DNA from: Secundilactobacillus silagei JCM 19001
GTDB taxonomy: Bacteria; Bacillota; Bacilli; Lactobacillales; Lactobacillaceae
Reading direction: 5' to 3'
Assembly (NCBI RefSeq): GCF_002217945.1
Contig: NZ_BCMG01000001.1
Location: 306,446 to 370,445, forward strand
Length of the DNA stretch: 64,000 nucleotides
The position numbers and the translations under genes were made by a program. Shown here piece by piece: positions 27,951 to 36,885 of the stretch. The notes beneath the pieces were generated by a model. The model searched no databases and was not told where the DNA came from. It saw only the letters and a program-made list of their open reading frames with translations. Within the stretch, counting starts at the first letter, position 1; every line of letters starts with the position of its first letter.

Positions 27951-28850
27951 ATGAGCAATCAAATGGTGTCTTATGAAGATGATTTTAAACGGGAATGGGG
28001 CGACTGCGTTCGCTTTATGAACCAACGGCAGTTAACCGATTATGTGGACTTAGATTCAACTAAAGTTGCGGTTCAGGCTTTTTTTAAATTAATGGCGCAA
28101 AAAGTTGGCATTCCCTTTTCAAATTGGAATGCCGGTAGCCTTCATTTTGGTCTTTACCGGTTCTTAAATAGTGCTTATCAAGAAGAAATGGATATTTTGC
28201 AAACGGCAGCGATTTATAATGATGTCACGTTTTTTCTAATGTTTGAGGCACGAACCAATCATATTCATATGGCCTATGATCAGCTGACGACGCTCATGCT
28301 GCCAGTCACCACGGAATATTTGCTGCCGTACGGTGCGGAGGAGTCGTTACCAGAATGGCAGCAGGCAACCAGTAATTCAATTCGTGATTACGTTAGCCAG
28401 TGGTGCGATGAATTTTTGGCTTCACCAGAGTGTGCGCCACTGTTAGAACAAGCGATGCCGACTGAATTGCAGCTCTACATCATGTTATTTGCCGATTCGC
28501 TCTATAATCAGCAGCGAAAAACCCTTAAGAATGCTGGCCTGAAAAACGTGGCTGCGTTACTGGCCGACTTCTTTCCGGGACTGCTTTTAAAGCAACCCGA
28601 TTATCGCCTGATAGCCCCTACGTTAACGGCCTTCTTTAACTTTACCAAACGCGCCCAGTACATGCGCTCAGAACACGTGGACCGCATGAGCCGCGGACTT
28701 CAAAAAGGGGTTGCAGAAATGATGTCCAACCTTAAACAACACGACTGGTACGCGTTTCCTAAACGGCGTTATGCCGTCTTAGAACACCAGTATCAAAATG
28801 GCGGTGACAGTGACTGGGTCCGTGAACTCTTTCAGCAAACAACGCACTAA
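27951..28850 (+). CDS. Hypothetical protein, 299 aa
   Basis: I do not recognise the family. The protein is soluble, rich in aromatic residues and Gln, with no signal peptide or membrane segment, and looks mainly helical. TGGAG lies about 8 bases before the ATG and an extended -10 lies upstream. It is followed by galU, which appears to have its own promoter (TAAAAT near 28911). No functional hint comes from the neighbours. Confidence 0.75.
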   Translation: MSNQMVSYEDDFKREWGDCVRFMNQRQLTDYVDLDSTKVAVQAFFKLMAQKVGIPFSNWNAGSLHFGLYRFLNSAYQEEMDILQTAAIYNDVTFFLMFEARTNHIHMAYDQLTTLMLPVTTEYLLPYGAEESLPEWQQATSNSIRDYVSQWCDEFLASPECAPLLEQAMPTELQLYIMLFADSLYNQQRKTLKNAGLKNVAALLADFFPGLLLKQPDYRLIAPTLTAFFNFTKRAQYMRSEHVDRMSRGLQKGVAEMMSNLKQHDWYAFPKRRYAVLEHQYQNGGDSDWVRELFQQTTH

Positions 28851-28966
28851 TTAACACCAGTAACTAGTTTGTGAATTTACCAAAAAAGCCCTTTTTTCGG
28901 GTACATAGTGTAAAATAGAAATTAGCTTTAATAAGCATCATTCTGTTAATAGAGGAGATTCTAATC

Positions 28967-29872
28967 ATGAAAGTACGTAAAGCCGTGATTCCGGCGGCTG
29001 GTCTTGGGACACGGTTCCTGCCAGCAACTAAAGCGCTTGCAAAGGAAATGCTGCCAATTGTCGATAAGCCAACCATTCAGTTCATTGTTGAAGAGGCTAA
29101 GGCCAGTGGCATTGAAGATATTCTAATTATTGAAGGCAAGGGAAAGCGGTCTATCGAAGACCATTTCGATTCCGCCCCCGAGTTGGAACAAAATTTAAAG
29201 CAAAAGGGTAAGACTAAGTTGCTGGAACTGGTTCAAGAAACCACTGCGGCAGTTGGCATGAACCTCTACTATATTCGCCAGCCATATCCTAATGGGTTAG
29301 GTGATGCCATTCGTTACGCCAAATCATTTATCGCGGGGGAACCTTTCGTGGTGATGCTTGGCGATGATCTAATGAACGATAAGGTGCCATTGACCAAACA
29401 ATTAATTAATGAATACGAAAAGACACACGCATCAATTCTGGCCGTTAAAAAGGTTCCTCATGATAAGGTATCGGCTTACGGTGTGATTGATCCCCAAGAT
29501 AAAGTAGATACTGACTTGTTTAACGTTAACCGGTTTGTTGAAAAGCCCTCCGTTGACGAAGCACCCAGTGATCTTGCCATTATTGGCCGGTACTTGCTGA
29601 CTCCTGAAATTTTTGATATTTTGGCTAGTCAAAAGCCAGGTAAGGGTGGCGAAGTTCAGCTGACGGATGCGATTGATAAGTTAAACCAGACTCAGCGTGT
29701 ATTTGCCCACGAATTTAAGGGCCAACGCTTTGATGTCGGCAACAAGTTCGGCTACGTTAAGACCAACGTTGAATATGGATTGATTCATCCGGAAATCAAG
29801 GATGAACTTCGCCAGTATATTTTAGACACGGCGGATCGGTTGCGTAAGGAAGATCAAACTAAGAAAAAATAA
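28967..29872 (+). CDS. galU: UTP-glucose-1-phosphate uridylyltransferase
   Basis: It makes UDP-glucose for glycolipids, teichoic acid decoration and galactose metabolism. The 301 residues start [20 protein letters not shown], with the nucleotide-binding GLGTR and the conserved [23 protein letters not shown] holds the metal-binding Asp. The length matches GalU. GAGGAG precedes the ATG. A terminator follows, so it is monocistronic. Confidence 0.96.
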   Translation: MKVRKAVIPAAGLGTRFLPATKALAKEMLPIVDKPTIQFIVEEAKASGIEDILIIEGKGKRSIEDHFDSAPELEQNLKQKGKTKLLELVQETTAAVGMNLYYIRQPYPNGLGDAIRYAKSFIAGEPFVVMLGDDLMNDKVPLTKQLINEYEKTHASILAVKKVPHDKVSAYGVIDPQDKVDTDLFNVNRFVEKPSVDEAPSDLAIIGRYLLTPEIFDILASQKPGKGGEVQLTDAIDKLNQTQRVFAHEFKGQRFDVGNKFGYVKTNVEYGLIHPEIKDELRQYILDTADRLRKEDQTKKK

Positions 29873-29883
29873 CTGAACGGTTC

Positions 29884-29923
29884 AAAGAAAGGTCAACTCA
29901 TGTGGAGCTGGCCTTTCTTTTTG
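29884..29923 (+). terminator. Terminator of galU
   Basis: AAAGAAAGG and CCTTTCTTT form the base of an interrupted stem, followed by a T-run. Confidence 0.75.
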
Positions 29924-29966
29924 GATTGACCACGCTAAATTATTTATCGCAGACGAGACATTATGT

Positions 29967-29972
29967 TATTAT
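29967..29972 (+). promoter_or_regulatory. Extended -10 before the ROK kinase gene
   Basis: TATTAT with TG one base upstream (TGTTATTAT). No good -35 is seen. It lies directly before the cre-like palindrome. Confidence 0.45.
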
Positions 29973-29974
29973 CA

Positions 29975-29989
29975 TGTAAAACGCTTACA
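29975..29989 (+). promoter_or_regulatory. cre-like operator before the ROK kinase gene
   Basis: TGTAAAACGCTTACA is a near palindrome resembling the CcpA cre site (TGWAARCGYTWNCW) with one extra A. It lies just after the -10, where a bound repressor would block transcription. Confidence 0.5.
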
Positions 29990-30003
29990 GGCAGGTGAAA
30001 GAG

Positions 30004-30957
30004 ATGTATCTTGGAATCGATCTCGGTGGGACTAACATTAAAATTGGGTTATTAAATGCTGATCTGACCGTTCAGATGAAGTTAAAAGTACCGACTGAAT
30101 CGGAAACGAACAGCCAGACGGTCATGGCCAACATGATTGCTGGCATCAAGCAGTTATTGGCTGAGACGCAAACGGATACCAGCCAGATAAAGGCGGTTGG
30201 CATTGGCGTTCCCGGACAAATGGACATTAAAAAGGGACTGTCGATCTTTTCGCCTAACTTTACGCACTGGGAAAACGTGCCGGTGGTGCAACTGATCGAA
30301 GCACAGTTTCATCTGCCAACCTACATTGATAACGATGTCCGGGTCAACCTATACGGCGAATGGCAACTAGGCGCTGGCCGTGGTAAGCAAAACGTTCTGA
30401 TGGTGACATTAGGAACTGGTCTGGGCGCGGCAATTATTACTGATGGTCAGATGATGTACGGTAAATCAAACAGTGCCGGCGAACTGGGTCATTTGAATAT
30501 GTATCGTCATGGCCGGCCATGCGCGTGCGGCAGTTCGGGCTGTCTGGGGCGTTACGTGTCTGCTCGGGGCATGGTCAAAACGGTTCAGGAACATTTAGCT
30601 GCTGGCGAAACCAGCGTGATCACTGAATGGACGCACAATGACCAGGCTCAGATCACCGCTAAAATGGTCTCGGAAGCTTATGATCAGCAAGACCAGTTAG
30701 CCCAAACGGTGATGCAGGAGACCGGTGAAATTTTAGGTTATGGGTTAGCATCAGCCATTAATCTGTATAATCCAGAACGGATCATTATCGGCGGCGGGAT
30801 GGCAGCTGCCGGGGATCGGCTGTTGACTCCCGCTCGAGCAGTAATCGCTGGTCACGCATTGAAAGTTGCCCGGGAAGTGTGCGATATCGTTCCCGCTCAG
30901 CTGGGTGCCTGGGCTGGGATGATTGGTGCGGGCGTGTATGCTAAGCAACAGATTTGA
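30004..30957 (+). CDS. ROK-family sugar kinase, probable glucokinase
   Basis: It likely phosphorylates free glucose in the cytosol. The 317 residues carry the ATP motif LGIDLGGTNIKIG, DNDVRVNLYGE and the zinc motif CACGSSGC. In most ROK proteins this motif is followed by L/x-Glu; here it is Leu-Gly. ATG 30004 is preferred over GTG 29995, which lies in the AGGTGA ribosome binding site. rmlB follows after 9 bases, so the two form an operon. Other ROK hexose kinases cannot be excluded. Confidence 0.88.
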   Translation: MYLGIDLGGTNIKIGLLNADLTVQMKLKVPTESETNSQTVMANMIAGIKQLLAETQTDTSQIKAVGIGVPGQMDIKKGLSIFSPNFTHWENVPVVQLIEAQFHLPTYIDNDVRVNLYGEWQLGAGRGKQNVLMVTLGTGLGAAIITDGQMMYGKSNSAGELGHLNMYRHGRPCACGSSGCLGRYVSARGMVKTVQEHLAAGETSVITEWTHNDQAQITAKMVSEAYDQQDQLAQTVMQETGEILGYGLASAINLYNPERIIIGGGMAAAGDRLLTPARAVIAGHALKVAREVCDIVPAQLGAWAGMIGAGVYAKQQI

Positions 30958-30966
30958 AGGGGGCAT

Positions 30967-31914
30967 ATGATGAAAATTTTAGTAACGGGTGGTGCCGGTT
31001 TTATTGGCAGTAATTTTATCCGGTATCTCTTACGAAAACATCGAGAAGATAGCATCGTGAACTTAGATCTGCTCACCTATGCTGGTAATTTACATAACTT
31101 GGATGGTGTTTCAGATGATAGCCGTTATCATTTTGTGCAGGGCAACATTCGTAATCGTGAACTGGTTCGGCATTTGATCACTGAGTATGGCATTGAGACG
31201 ATCGTTAATTTTGCCGCAGAATCTCACGTGGACCGGTCGATTGAAAATCCGGATACGTTCGTGACAACTAACGTGGAAGGAACGCTGGCATTATTGGACG
31301 TTGCCCAAGCGACTGAAATCACGAAATTGATTCAGATCTCAACGGATGAAGTCTATGGTTCGTTGGGCCAGACGGGGACTTTTATCGAAGAATCGCCCTT
31401 ACAGCCTAATTCACCGTATTCAGCCAGTAAAGCTTCCGCGGATATGCTGGCGAGAGCGTACTTTGAAACTTATGGTCTAAACGTCTCGATTACGCGCAGC
31501 TCCAATAACTATGGGCCACGACAGCACCCTGAAAAATTGATTCCGCGGATGATCACCCGGGGGTTGGCAGGAGAAACCCTGCCCATTTATGGTGATGGCA
31601 AGAATGTGCGCGACTGGTTATACGTGCTGGATAATTGCCGGGCAATTCATTTGGTGATGCGCCATGGTCGCGCCGGTGAGGTTTATAATATCGGCGGTCA
31701 TAACGAGCAATCAAATAATGAGATTGTGCGACTGATCTGCTCGGAACTGGGTATCAGCGAAGATCACATTGAATACGTTGCCGACCGGCTAGGGCATGAT
31801 CGCCGGTATGCAGTGGATAGTTCCAAAATTGAACGTGAATTGGGGTGGCAGCCCGAAGCTGACTTTAAGACGGAGTTCGGACAGACGGTTGCTTACTATC
31901 GCAGTATCGTGTGA
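30967..31914 (+). CDS. rmlB: dTDP-glucose 4,6-dehydratase
   Basis: The second step of dTDP-rhamnose synthesis: dTDP-glucose to the 4-keto-6-deoxy sugar. The 315 residues have the NAD motif TGGAGFIGS, ISTDEVYG with the catalytic Asp-Glu pair, YSASK (Tyr and Lys) and SNNYGPRQHPEK. The ATG may be 30967 or 30970. It follows the ROK kinase in one operon. rmlA, rmlC and rmlD are not in the window, so it may act with distant genes. Confidence 0.93.
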   Translation: MMKILVTGGAGFIGSNFIRYLLRKHREDSIVNLDLLTYAGNLHNLDGVSDDSRYHFVQGNIRNRELVRHLITEYGIETIVNFAAESHVDRSIENPDTFVTTNVEGTLALLDVAQATEITKLIQISTDEVYGSLGQTGTFIEESPLQPNSPYSASKASADMLARAYFETYGLNVSITRSSNNYGPRQHPEKLIPRMITRGLAGETLPIYGDGKNVRDWLYVLDNCRAIHLVMRHGRAGEVYNIGGHNEQSNNEIVRLICSELGISEDHIEYVADRLGHDRRYAVDSSKIERELGWQPEADFKTEFGQTVAYYRSIV

Positions 31915-31932
31915 TATTTTGTGAATATTTAA

Positions 31933-31989
31933 AAATAGCTATGAGTTAGCGGGTGGTGAATTCGCTGGCTCATAGCTATTTGATTTTTA
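31933..31989 (+). terminator. Terminator after rmlB
   Basis: An 18-bp stem with two G-T pairs (31933-31950 with 31964-31981) and a T-rich tail. Confidence 0.8.
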
Positions 31990-32179
31990 GGACGTTTATA
32001 AGTTCTTATTTTAGCTGAAAATAAGTCAGTTCAGATTTTCAATTTTTGTGAAATTTCTAAAAAATAGATATAAGCTTAATCTTAGCTAAAGATAGCTTTC
32101 AAAAGTGTTTAGTAACGGGGAAAACAGCATATTCTTCTCTTTTTACATAAAAATTGATTATAAGAAGATTCTAATTCTA

Positions 32180-32209
32180 GGTTGACTTTATCAACCGTTA
32201 ATGTAAATA
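32180..32209 (+). promoter_or_regulatory. Promoter of the surface protein gene with operator-like repeat
   Basis: TTGACT (32182-32187), 16 bases, TAAATA (32204-32209). GGTTGA (32180-32185) and TCAACC (32191-32196) form an inverted repeat that covers the -35. Confidence 0.5.
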
Positions 32210-32260
32210 TGAAAAGGATTACAAGAAGTGTTGTAGTTCCATTTACAGGGGGGATTATCA

Positions 32261-34969
32261 ATGTTAAACAGTAAAGATCAAACTATGCACTATAAAATGT
32301 ATAAAGCTAAGAAGCGATGGCTGTTTGCTGGCCTGGGTGTTGTTATGATGTCAGGTGTTTTATTAACGAGTGGCGGTATAGTGGCGCATGCTGATGGTAC
32401 ACAAATGGCCACAACTGGTCAAATGCAAGGGACACCGGTTGCCAACACTAATGCAGCTACCAATAATCGTGGCAATTTAGCACCAACGCCAGTGCCTGCG
32501 CCAGCGGACCCGGTTTCACCAACAGACGCCTATCAAGCATACAAGGATGGTGGCTATAAAACTGCCCAAACTGCACTTGATAATACTCGAGCACAAGTGA
32601 AGACTGATGCACAAAACTATACGACACAAAAACAGGCATACCAAGCTAAACTTGATCAGTATCAAACCGATGTGAATAGTAAAGCGCCAAACTATCAAAC
32701 GAGTGATCCGGCTACTCGGAATACACTCAATACTGAGTATACTGGTGTAAAATCCGATTATGACAATTTGGCGAGCGAGCAAACTCAACTTGCTGATACG
32801 GTAGGCGGCGCCAATTTAACAGCTAAGGCTGCCCAGGACAAATTTGATAGACTATATAATAATTTGCCGGCTAATGTGAAAAATGCGGGTGTTGAAGTTG
32901 CTGACTATAATGCCCAGACTACGGCGAAAGCAACTGAACAGGTTACTGGTGCCACAACAAAAGCTTATCAAACGGCTTTGAACAATCAAACTGGTAATTT
33001 AACAACTGTACTAAATGATGTAACCGGACCAAATGATGCAACTGGGCTTGCTACAAAAGAAACTGCTAAAATTTTAGTATCTACTGATAGTAACCAAGAC
33101 GGTAGTGTTACTGCAACCTTGTATGGCAAAACCTATCCAGATAGAAATGGTGACAATAAGATAACTTATGAAGATGATATTTTACCTGTTATAAAGGCTA
33201 ATTTACAATCAGATTTAAATCCTCAAAACAATCAAACTGATCTGAAAGGCTCATATGGCGAAATTGTGGCTTTATTTAACTATATGAAACAGGTAGCTGA
33301 TACTGCGATTCCTTACCAGAATGCAGATGGTACCCAAGGCCGAATTGAATCAGCAAACGCTAATTCATTTTCTAACGTTTTAAATCCTAATGGTTCCAAC
33401 ATGGCTCGCAACTTTGGCTCGGACTATGCAACTAGCTTATTAACGAGTATTGAGGATACAAAGGCTACGCTACAAGCGGCACTTAAAAAGATTGATGATG
33501 AAACTGGAAATACGTTTGACGAGGCAGCATTTAACAAAACATTTGATGACAAGTTGAAAGCTGAATCGATTGACATCTACACCAATCAGACCAACGACAT
33601 GATTCAAATTGCTCAGAATCTGTTGACCGCTTTTAAGGCAGCCTCTGGCGATACAATATGGAAAAATTCAAAGGCCTACACTAGTCCTAATACGTTGGTA
33701 GGTACATTGACGACAGCTATTACGGCTGCTCAGAAAAATAGTACTGAAGGGCTTGCAGTATTAAAGAACTTGGCGCCATCAGATAATTTCTTATCAACGG
33801 CATATTCAAAGGGTGATAAAGATCATGGCTTTACCCAAACAATTAACAGTATCTGGACAGATTTATATGGCACAATCGATTGGTTTGGTACAACCATATC
33901 TCCTTTAATGAAAACTGATGTGACAAAAGCCTATCTTGACGATTCCAATAAACCAGCCACTGCAAAAGATGCAGCCGGCAATGTGATTTATTCGCCTGAT
34001 TTTATTAAGGCACATGATACGGTCTTTAACGCAGCCACAACATTAACCAATTCAGTGACAAAATTGATGCAGCAATCAGCCGTCATTTCAAATGATTATG
34101 GCAAGGTACTGAACCAGCTGTTAACCATTACGGATGATTATGATTATTTGACAAAATCAACGCTTCAGCCGATTTCTAACAAAGGTTTTTCAGATCAATT
34201 AACCGCGCCAAAACCGGTTCAGATACTTGCAGTTCAATCAACCACTCCGGATAGCGCCAATCAATATCAAGTCCAGTATGTGACTACAACTGGTCAATCT
34301 GTCGGCACGGGGACTTTTGTTGGTAATCCAGGGGATAAAGTCAATGCTAAGGTCCCTGATGGCTATGTTCTTGTCCCTGGTGAACCAGGTGATCAGACTG
34401 TTGATAATGGTAAAACAGTGACGTTCAAAGTAGTTCCTAACTCAGGAACCGGTGAAAAAACCACACCTGATAAAGGTCAAGCAACCGTTGTACCAGGTGA
34501 TGATAATGATGGCCAACCTGCTGAACGTAACGCAGTTGGTCCAGATATCAGTCAAGACACTAATATTACCGGTAACAACGATCAAGATGGCAAGCCTAGC
34601 CAAACGACTTCAGAAGGACAGACTGCTAAAACGGATCAGACTACTAATAGTGGGGCAAACGGAACAGCAATTCGAGCCGGTCAAGCCGTTAATGGTGGTA
34701 CAACAACTCAAGCAGGCCGAGCTGTTAGTGAAGGCACTGCAACCCAGAATGGCCAAGTTGTTAATGACAAAACAGCAACTCAAGCCAGTCAGGCAGCATC
34801 AGTTATTGAAACTGGCGTTAAGGCTAGTGGTCAAAAAGCAACAATTACCCAAAGTAAGTTACCACAAACTAATGAGACAAATGAAAGTGCAGCAGCCGGG
34901 CTTGGTGTACTGGGATTGATCACGATGTTATTGAGTGCGCTGGGACTGAAGCAGCGGAAACGTAATTAG
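32261..34969 (+). CDS. LPQTN-anchored surface protein with EF-hand-like loops and C-terminal repeats
   Basis: The 902 residues begin with a KxYKAKKxW signal peptide cut after AHA44. The large middle part is helical and rich in Asn, Gln, Thr and Asp, with no known adhesin domain that I can name. Two acidic loops, DSNQDGSV (from 276) and DRNGDNKITYED (294-305), look like paired EF-hands. A MucBP-like module lies at about 650-735. Then come a Thr/Gln-rich stalk with 12-13-residue repeats (T-Q-x-G-x-x-V). LPQTN (867-871), a hydrophobic helix and KQRKRN form the sortase signal; L. plantarum uses LPQTxE. GGGGGG precedes the ATG. A role in adhesion is inference. Confidence 0.9.
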   Translation: MLNSKDQTMHYKMYKAKKRWLFAGLGVVMMSGVLLTSGGIVAHADGTQMATTGQMQGTPVANTNAATNNRGNLAPTPVPAPADPVSPTDAYQAYKDGGYKTAQTALDNTRAQVKTDAQNYTTQKQAYQAKLDQYQTDVNSKAPNYQTSDPATRNTLNTEYTGVKSDYDNLASEQTQLADTVGGANLTAKAAQDKFDRLYNNLPANVKNAGVEVADYNAQTTAKATEQVTGATTKAYQTALNNQTGNLTTVLNDVTGPNDATGLATKETAKILVSTDSNQDGSVTATLYGKTYPDRNGDNKITYEDDILPVIKANLQSDLNPQNNQTDLKGSYGEIVALFNYMKQVADTAIPYQNADGTQGRIESANANSFSNVLNPNGSNMARNFGSDYATSLLTSIEDTKATLQAALKKIDDETGNTFDEAAFNKTFDDKLKAESIDIYTNQTNDMIQIAQNLLTAFKAASGDTIWKNSKAYTSPNTLVGTLTTAITAAQKNSTEGLAVLKNLAPSDNFLSTAYSKGDKDHGFTQTINSIWTDLYGTIDWFGTTISPLMKTDVTKAYLDDSNKPATAKDAAGNVIYSPDFIKAHDTVFNAATTLTNSVTKLMQQSAVISNDYGKVLNQLLTITDDYDYLTKSTLQPISNKGFSDQLTAPKPVQILAVQSTTPDSANQYQVQYVTTTGQSVGTGTFVGNPGDKVNAKVPDGYVLVPGEPGDQTVDNGKTVTFKVVPNSGTGEKTTPDKGQATVVPGDDNDGQPAERNAVGPDISQDTNITGNNDQDGKPSQTTSEGQTAKTDQTTNSGANGTAIRAGQAVNGGTTTQAGRAVSEGTATQNGQVVNDKTATQASQAASVIETGVKASGQKATITQSKLPQTNETNESAAAGLGVLGLITMLLSALGLKQRKRN

Positions 34970-35004
34970 TCGGTTTAACTAAATTAGATGATCAGGTTTA
35001 AAAT

Positions 35005-35052
35005 AATAGCTAGGCGTTAACGAAGTATGTCAGTCGTTAACGCCTAGCTATT
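35005..35052. terminator. Bidirectional terminator between the surface protein and SDR genes
   Basis: A perfect 18-bp stem (35005-35022 with 35035-35052) with AAT/ATT feet, lying between two converging genes. Confidence 0.8.
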
Positions 35053-35079
35053 TGCTATTAAAGTCCAAGTTGTACTCAA

Positions 35080-35832
35080 TTATTCCGCCGTCATCCCGCC
35101 ATCCACCGGAATTTCGACTCCAGTGATGAACGAGGCATCATCCGAAGCTAAGAAGGCAACGGTGGCTGCGACTTCTTCGGGTTTGCCCAGTCGGCCTAAC
35201 GGATGGACTTTGCCTAATTCAGTTTTTGACTGCTGATAAGCATCAGAGGCGTAATCGGCCATTTCGGTTGCAATCAAACCGGGGTGGACTGAATTAACGC
35301 GCACTTGTTGCGCGGCGTATTCAATCGCGGCGTGCTTGGTCATTAACCGAACGGCCCCCTTGCTGGCACCGTACAGCACGGTTTGAGCAGTACCGACTAA
35401 TCCGGCAGCTGAAGAAGCGTTGATCACGGAGCCACTGCGTTTCTTGGCCATCAGGGGAATCACGTGTTTCATGCCAAAGAAAACGCCTTTAGCATTGATT
35501 GCCATAGTCTGATTCCACTGATCTTCAGTGATATCGGGTAAGGCCGTGAGTTTAAAAATACCGGCGTTATTAAACAAAATATCGATCGTGCCGAACCGCT
35601 TGACCGTTTCATCAACGACTTTGTCCCAGTCAGCTTCTTGGCTGACGTCCTGTTTCATAAAAACTGCCTTGTCAGTCGCTAACTGTTTTTCCTGAACTTT
35701 ACCAACCACGTCATTGATGTCAGTGAAGACAACAGTGGCACCTTCTTCAAGGAACCGTTTGACAGTTGCTAAGCCAATCCCTGCTGCACCGCCCGTTACA
35801 AGCGCTACTTTATTCGCGAGTCTACCAGTCAA
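35080..35832 (-). CDS. Short-chain dehydrogenase/reductase
   Basis: A classical SDR of 250 residues: cofactor motif TGGAAGIG (about 14-21), NNAG, and catalytic Ser plus YGASK. An Asp at the end of the second strand (VVFTDIND) suggests NAD(H) rather than NADP(H). The overall look is near the R-specific alcohol dehydrogenases and glucose dehydrogenases of lactobacilli. The start is TTG with AGGAGG 9 bases upstream. The substrate is unknown. Confidence 0.9.
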   Translation of the reverse strand: MTGRLANKVALVTGGAAGIGLATVKRFLEEGATVVFTDINDVVGKVQEKQLATDKAVFMKQDVSQEADWDKVVDETVKRFGTIDILFNNAGIFKLTALPDITEDQWNQTMAINAKGVFFGMKHVIPLMAKKRSGSVINASSAAGLVGTAQTVLYGASKGAVRLMTKHAAIEYAAQQVRVNSVHPGLIATEMADYASDAYQQSKTELGKVHPLGRLGKPEEVAATVAFLASDDASFITGVEIPVDGGMTAE

Positions 35833-35958
35833 TGTGAAAGCCTCCTATTCATATCTGATTACATGCTCATGATATCACATAAAGCTGGATATTTAGGAGA
35901 TGGACACTCACGATAAATGTTGGTATCAATTACGGTGTTGGTCCTTACCGGTTATGCA

Positions 35959-36711
35959 TCATAAATAACGCAACCGAAATACTTTGGCGGGGCGGCCTGG
36001 GCGGGTTTGACTCGCCGTTCCCACCGCTTCAAAGATCTGCCGGTGATTCTTTTTAAAGTTGGAATTATCAATATCTGCGAGCGTAAGATGTTTAAAGATC
36101 GCAAAGACTTGCCGGGCCTGCTTAAGGGTAAAAGTGGCGCCTAAGATCAGCAAAATGTTGGGCTGATAGTCGAGTTTATTGGCGATCCGGTCACAGGCAA
36201 TTTTGAGGATCCAGTCATGGTCAAAGGCTAACGAAACGTTGGCATCGATTTTGCGGTCAGTTAGCCTGACGTAGTAATCAGTTTGGTTAGTAATGGGGGT
36301 CGTTGAGAATTTAAATTTACCGTTCGTAAACACGCTTTGTTCATTCACCGTTTGCATGCTAAACCAGCGGGCATCAGTGGCGCCGTAGCCTGGCGTTAGG
36401 TTGGGCATTTCAGGTAAAAAAGTCATGTAAGCTAATGAGAGCGTTCGCTGACCTGGTGTACGTTCCGGATGGGTAAAGGTGGCTAGCTGTTCAGTATGGA
36501 AGCTGGCCAGTTTCAAGCCAATCTTTTCACGGACTAATCGCAAAGCAGCCTCATCGGCACCTTCGTCAGCGCGCATCGTTGTTTCGGGCAGTGCCCAGAA
36601 CTGTGAAAAGGGCTGATCTGCTCGCCGGACAAGCAGTAAATTAACTTGGTGACGGTCACGGTCAAAACTCCAAATAATGTTGGTGATCGTAATCTTAAAT
36701 TGTTCTGCCAT
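35959..36711 (-). CDS. NrtR-like regulator (Nudix domain plus winged helix)
   Basis: The 250 residues combine an N-terminal Nudix fold (about 8-140) with a C-terminal winged helix ending RPGRPAKVFRLRYL, the NrtR layout. The Nudix box is degenerate (ADEAALRLVREKIGL lacks the GX5E start and the EExG glutamates), so it probably senses a ligand without hydrolysing it. Known NrtR proteins bind ADP-ribose and control NAD metabolism genes. It diverges from gldA, whose NAD-dependent product makes it a possible target, although I found no operator. Confidence 0.8.
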   Translation of the reverse strand: MAEQFKITITNIIWSFDRDRHQVNLLLVRRADQPFSQFWALPETTMRADEGADEAALRLVREKIGLKLASFHTEQLATFTHPERTPGQRTLSLAYMTFLPEMPNLTPGYGATDARWFSMQTVNEQSVFTNGKFKFSTTPITNQTDYYVRLTDRKIDANVSLAFDHDWILKIACDRIANKLDYQPNILLILGATFTLKQARQVFAIFKHLTLADIDNSNFKKNHRQIFEAVGTASQTRPGRPAKVFRLRYL

Positions 36712-36814
36712 ATTGATCTCCTTCCAAGCTAGTTCTAATAACTCTTATTCTACTTTAAAAGATTGGAAAATGCAGTCTTTAACGAAATTAGGGCTGGCAT
36801 TTTATCGGAAAGGG

Positions 36815-36851
36815 TGAAAACGCATACATCACATCTGATATGGGTTATACT
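36815..36851 (+). promoter_or_regulatory. cre site and -10 of gldA
   Basis: TGAAAACGCATACA (36815-36828) matches the CcpA cre consensus at 13 of 14 positions and covers the -35 region. TATACT (36846-36851) is the likely -10, about 35 bases before the ATG. Confidence 0.6.
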
Positions 36852-36885
36852 GGTCACGTAAATACAAATATGGAGGTAATCACCG

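Larger units (their letters stand above)
31915..32260 (+). other. Long AT-rich gap before the surface protein gene
   Basis: This 346-base region holds the rmlB terminator, then about 190 AT-rich bases without a gene or named motif, then the surface protein promoter near 32180. The high AT content differs from both neighbours. Confidence 0.6.

Noticed and set aside
34452..34919. Second reading frame of 155 residues within the surface protein gene
   Set aside because: It is a by-product of the repetitive, Gln/Thr-rich 3' end; no ribosome binding site, and the overlapping frame has a clear sortase signal.
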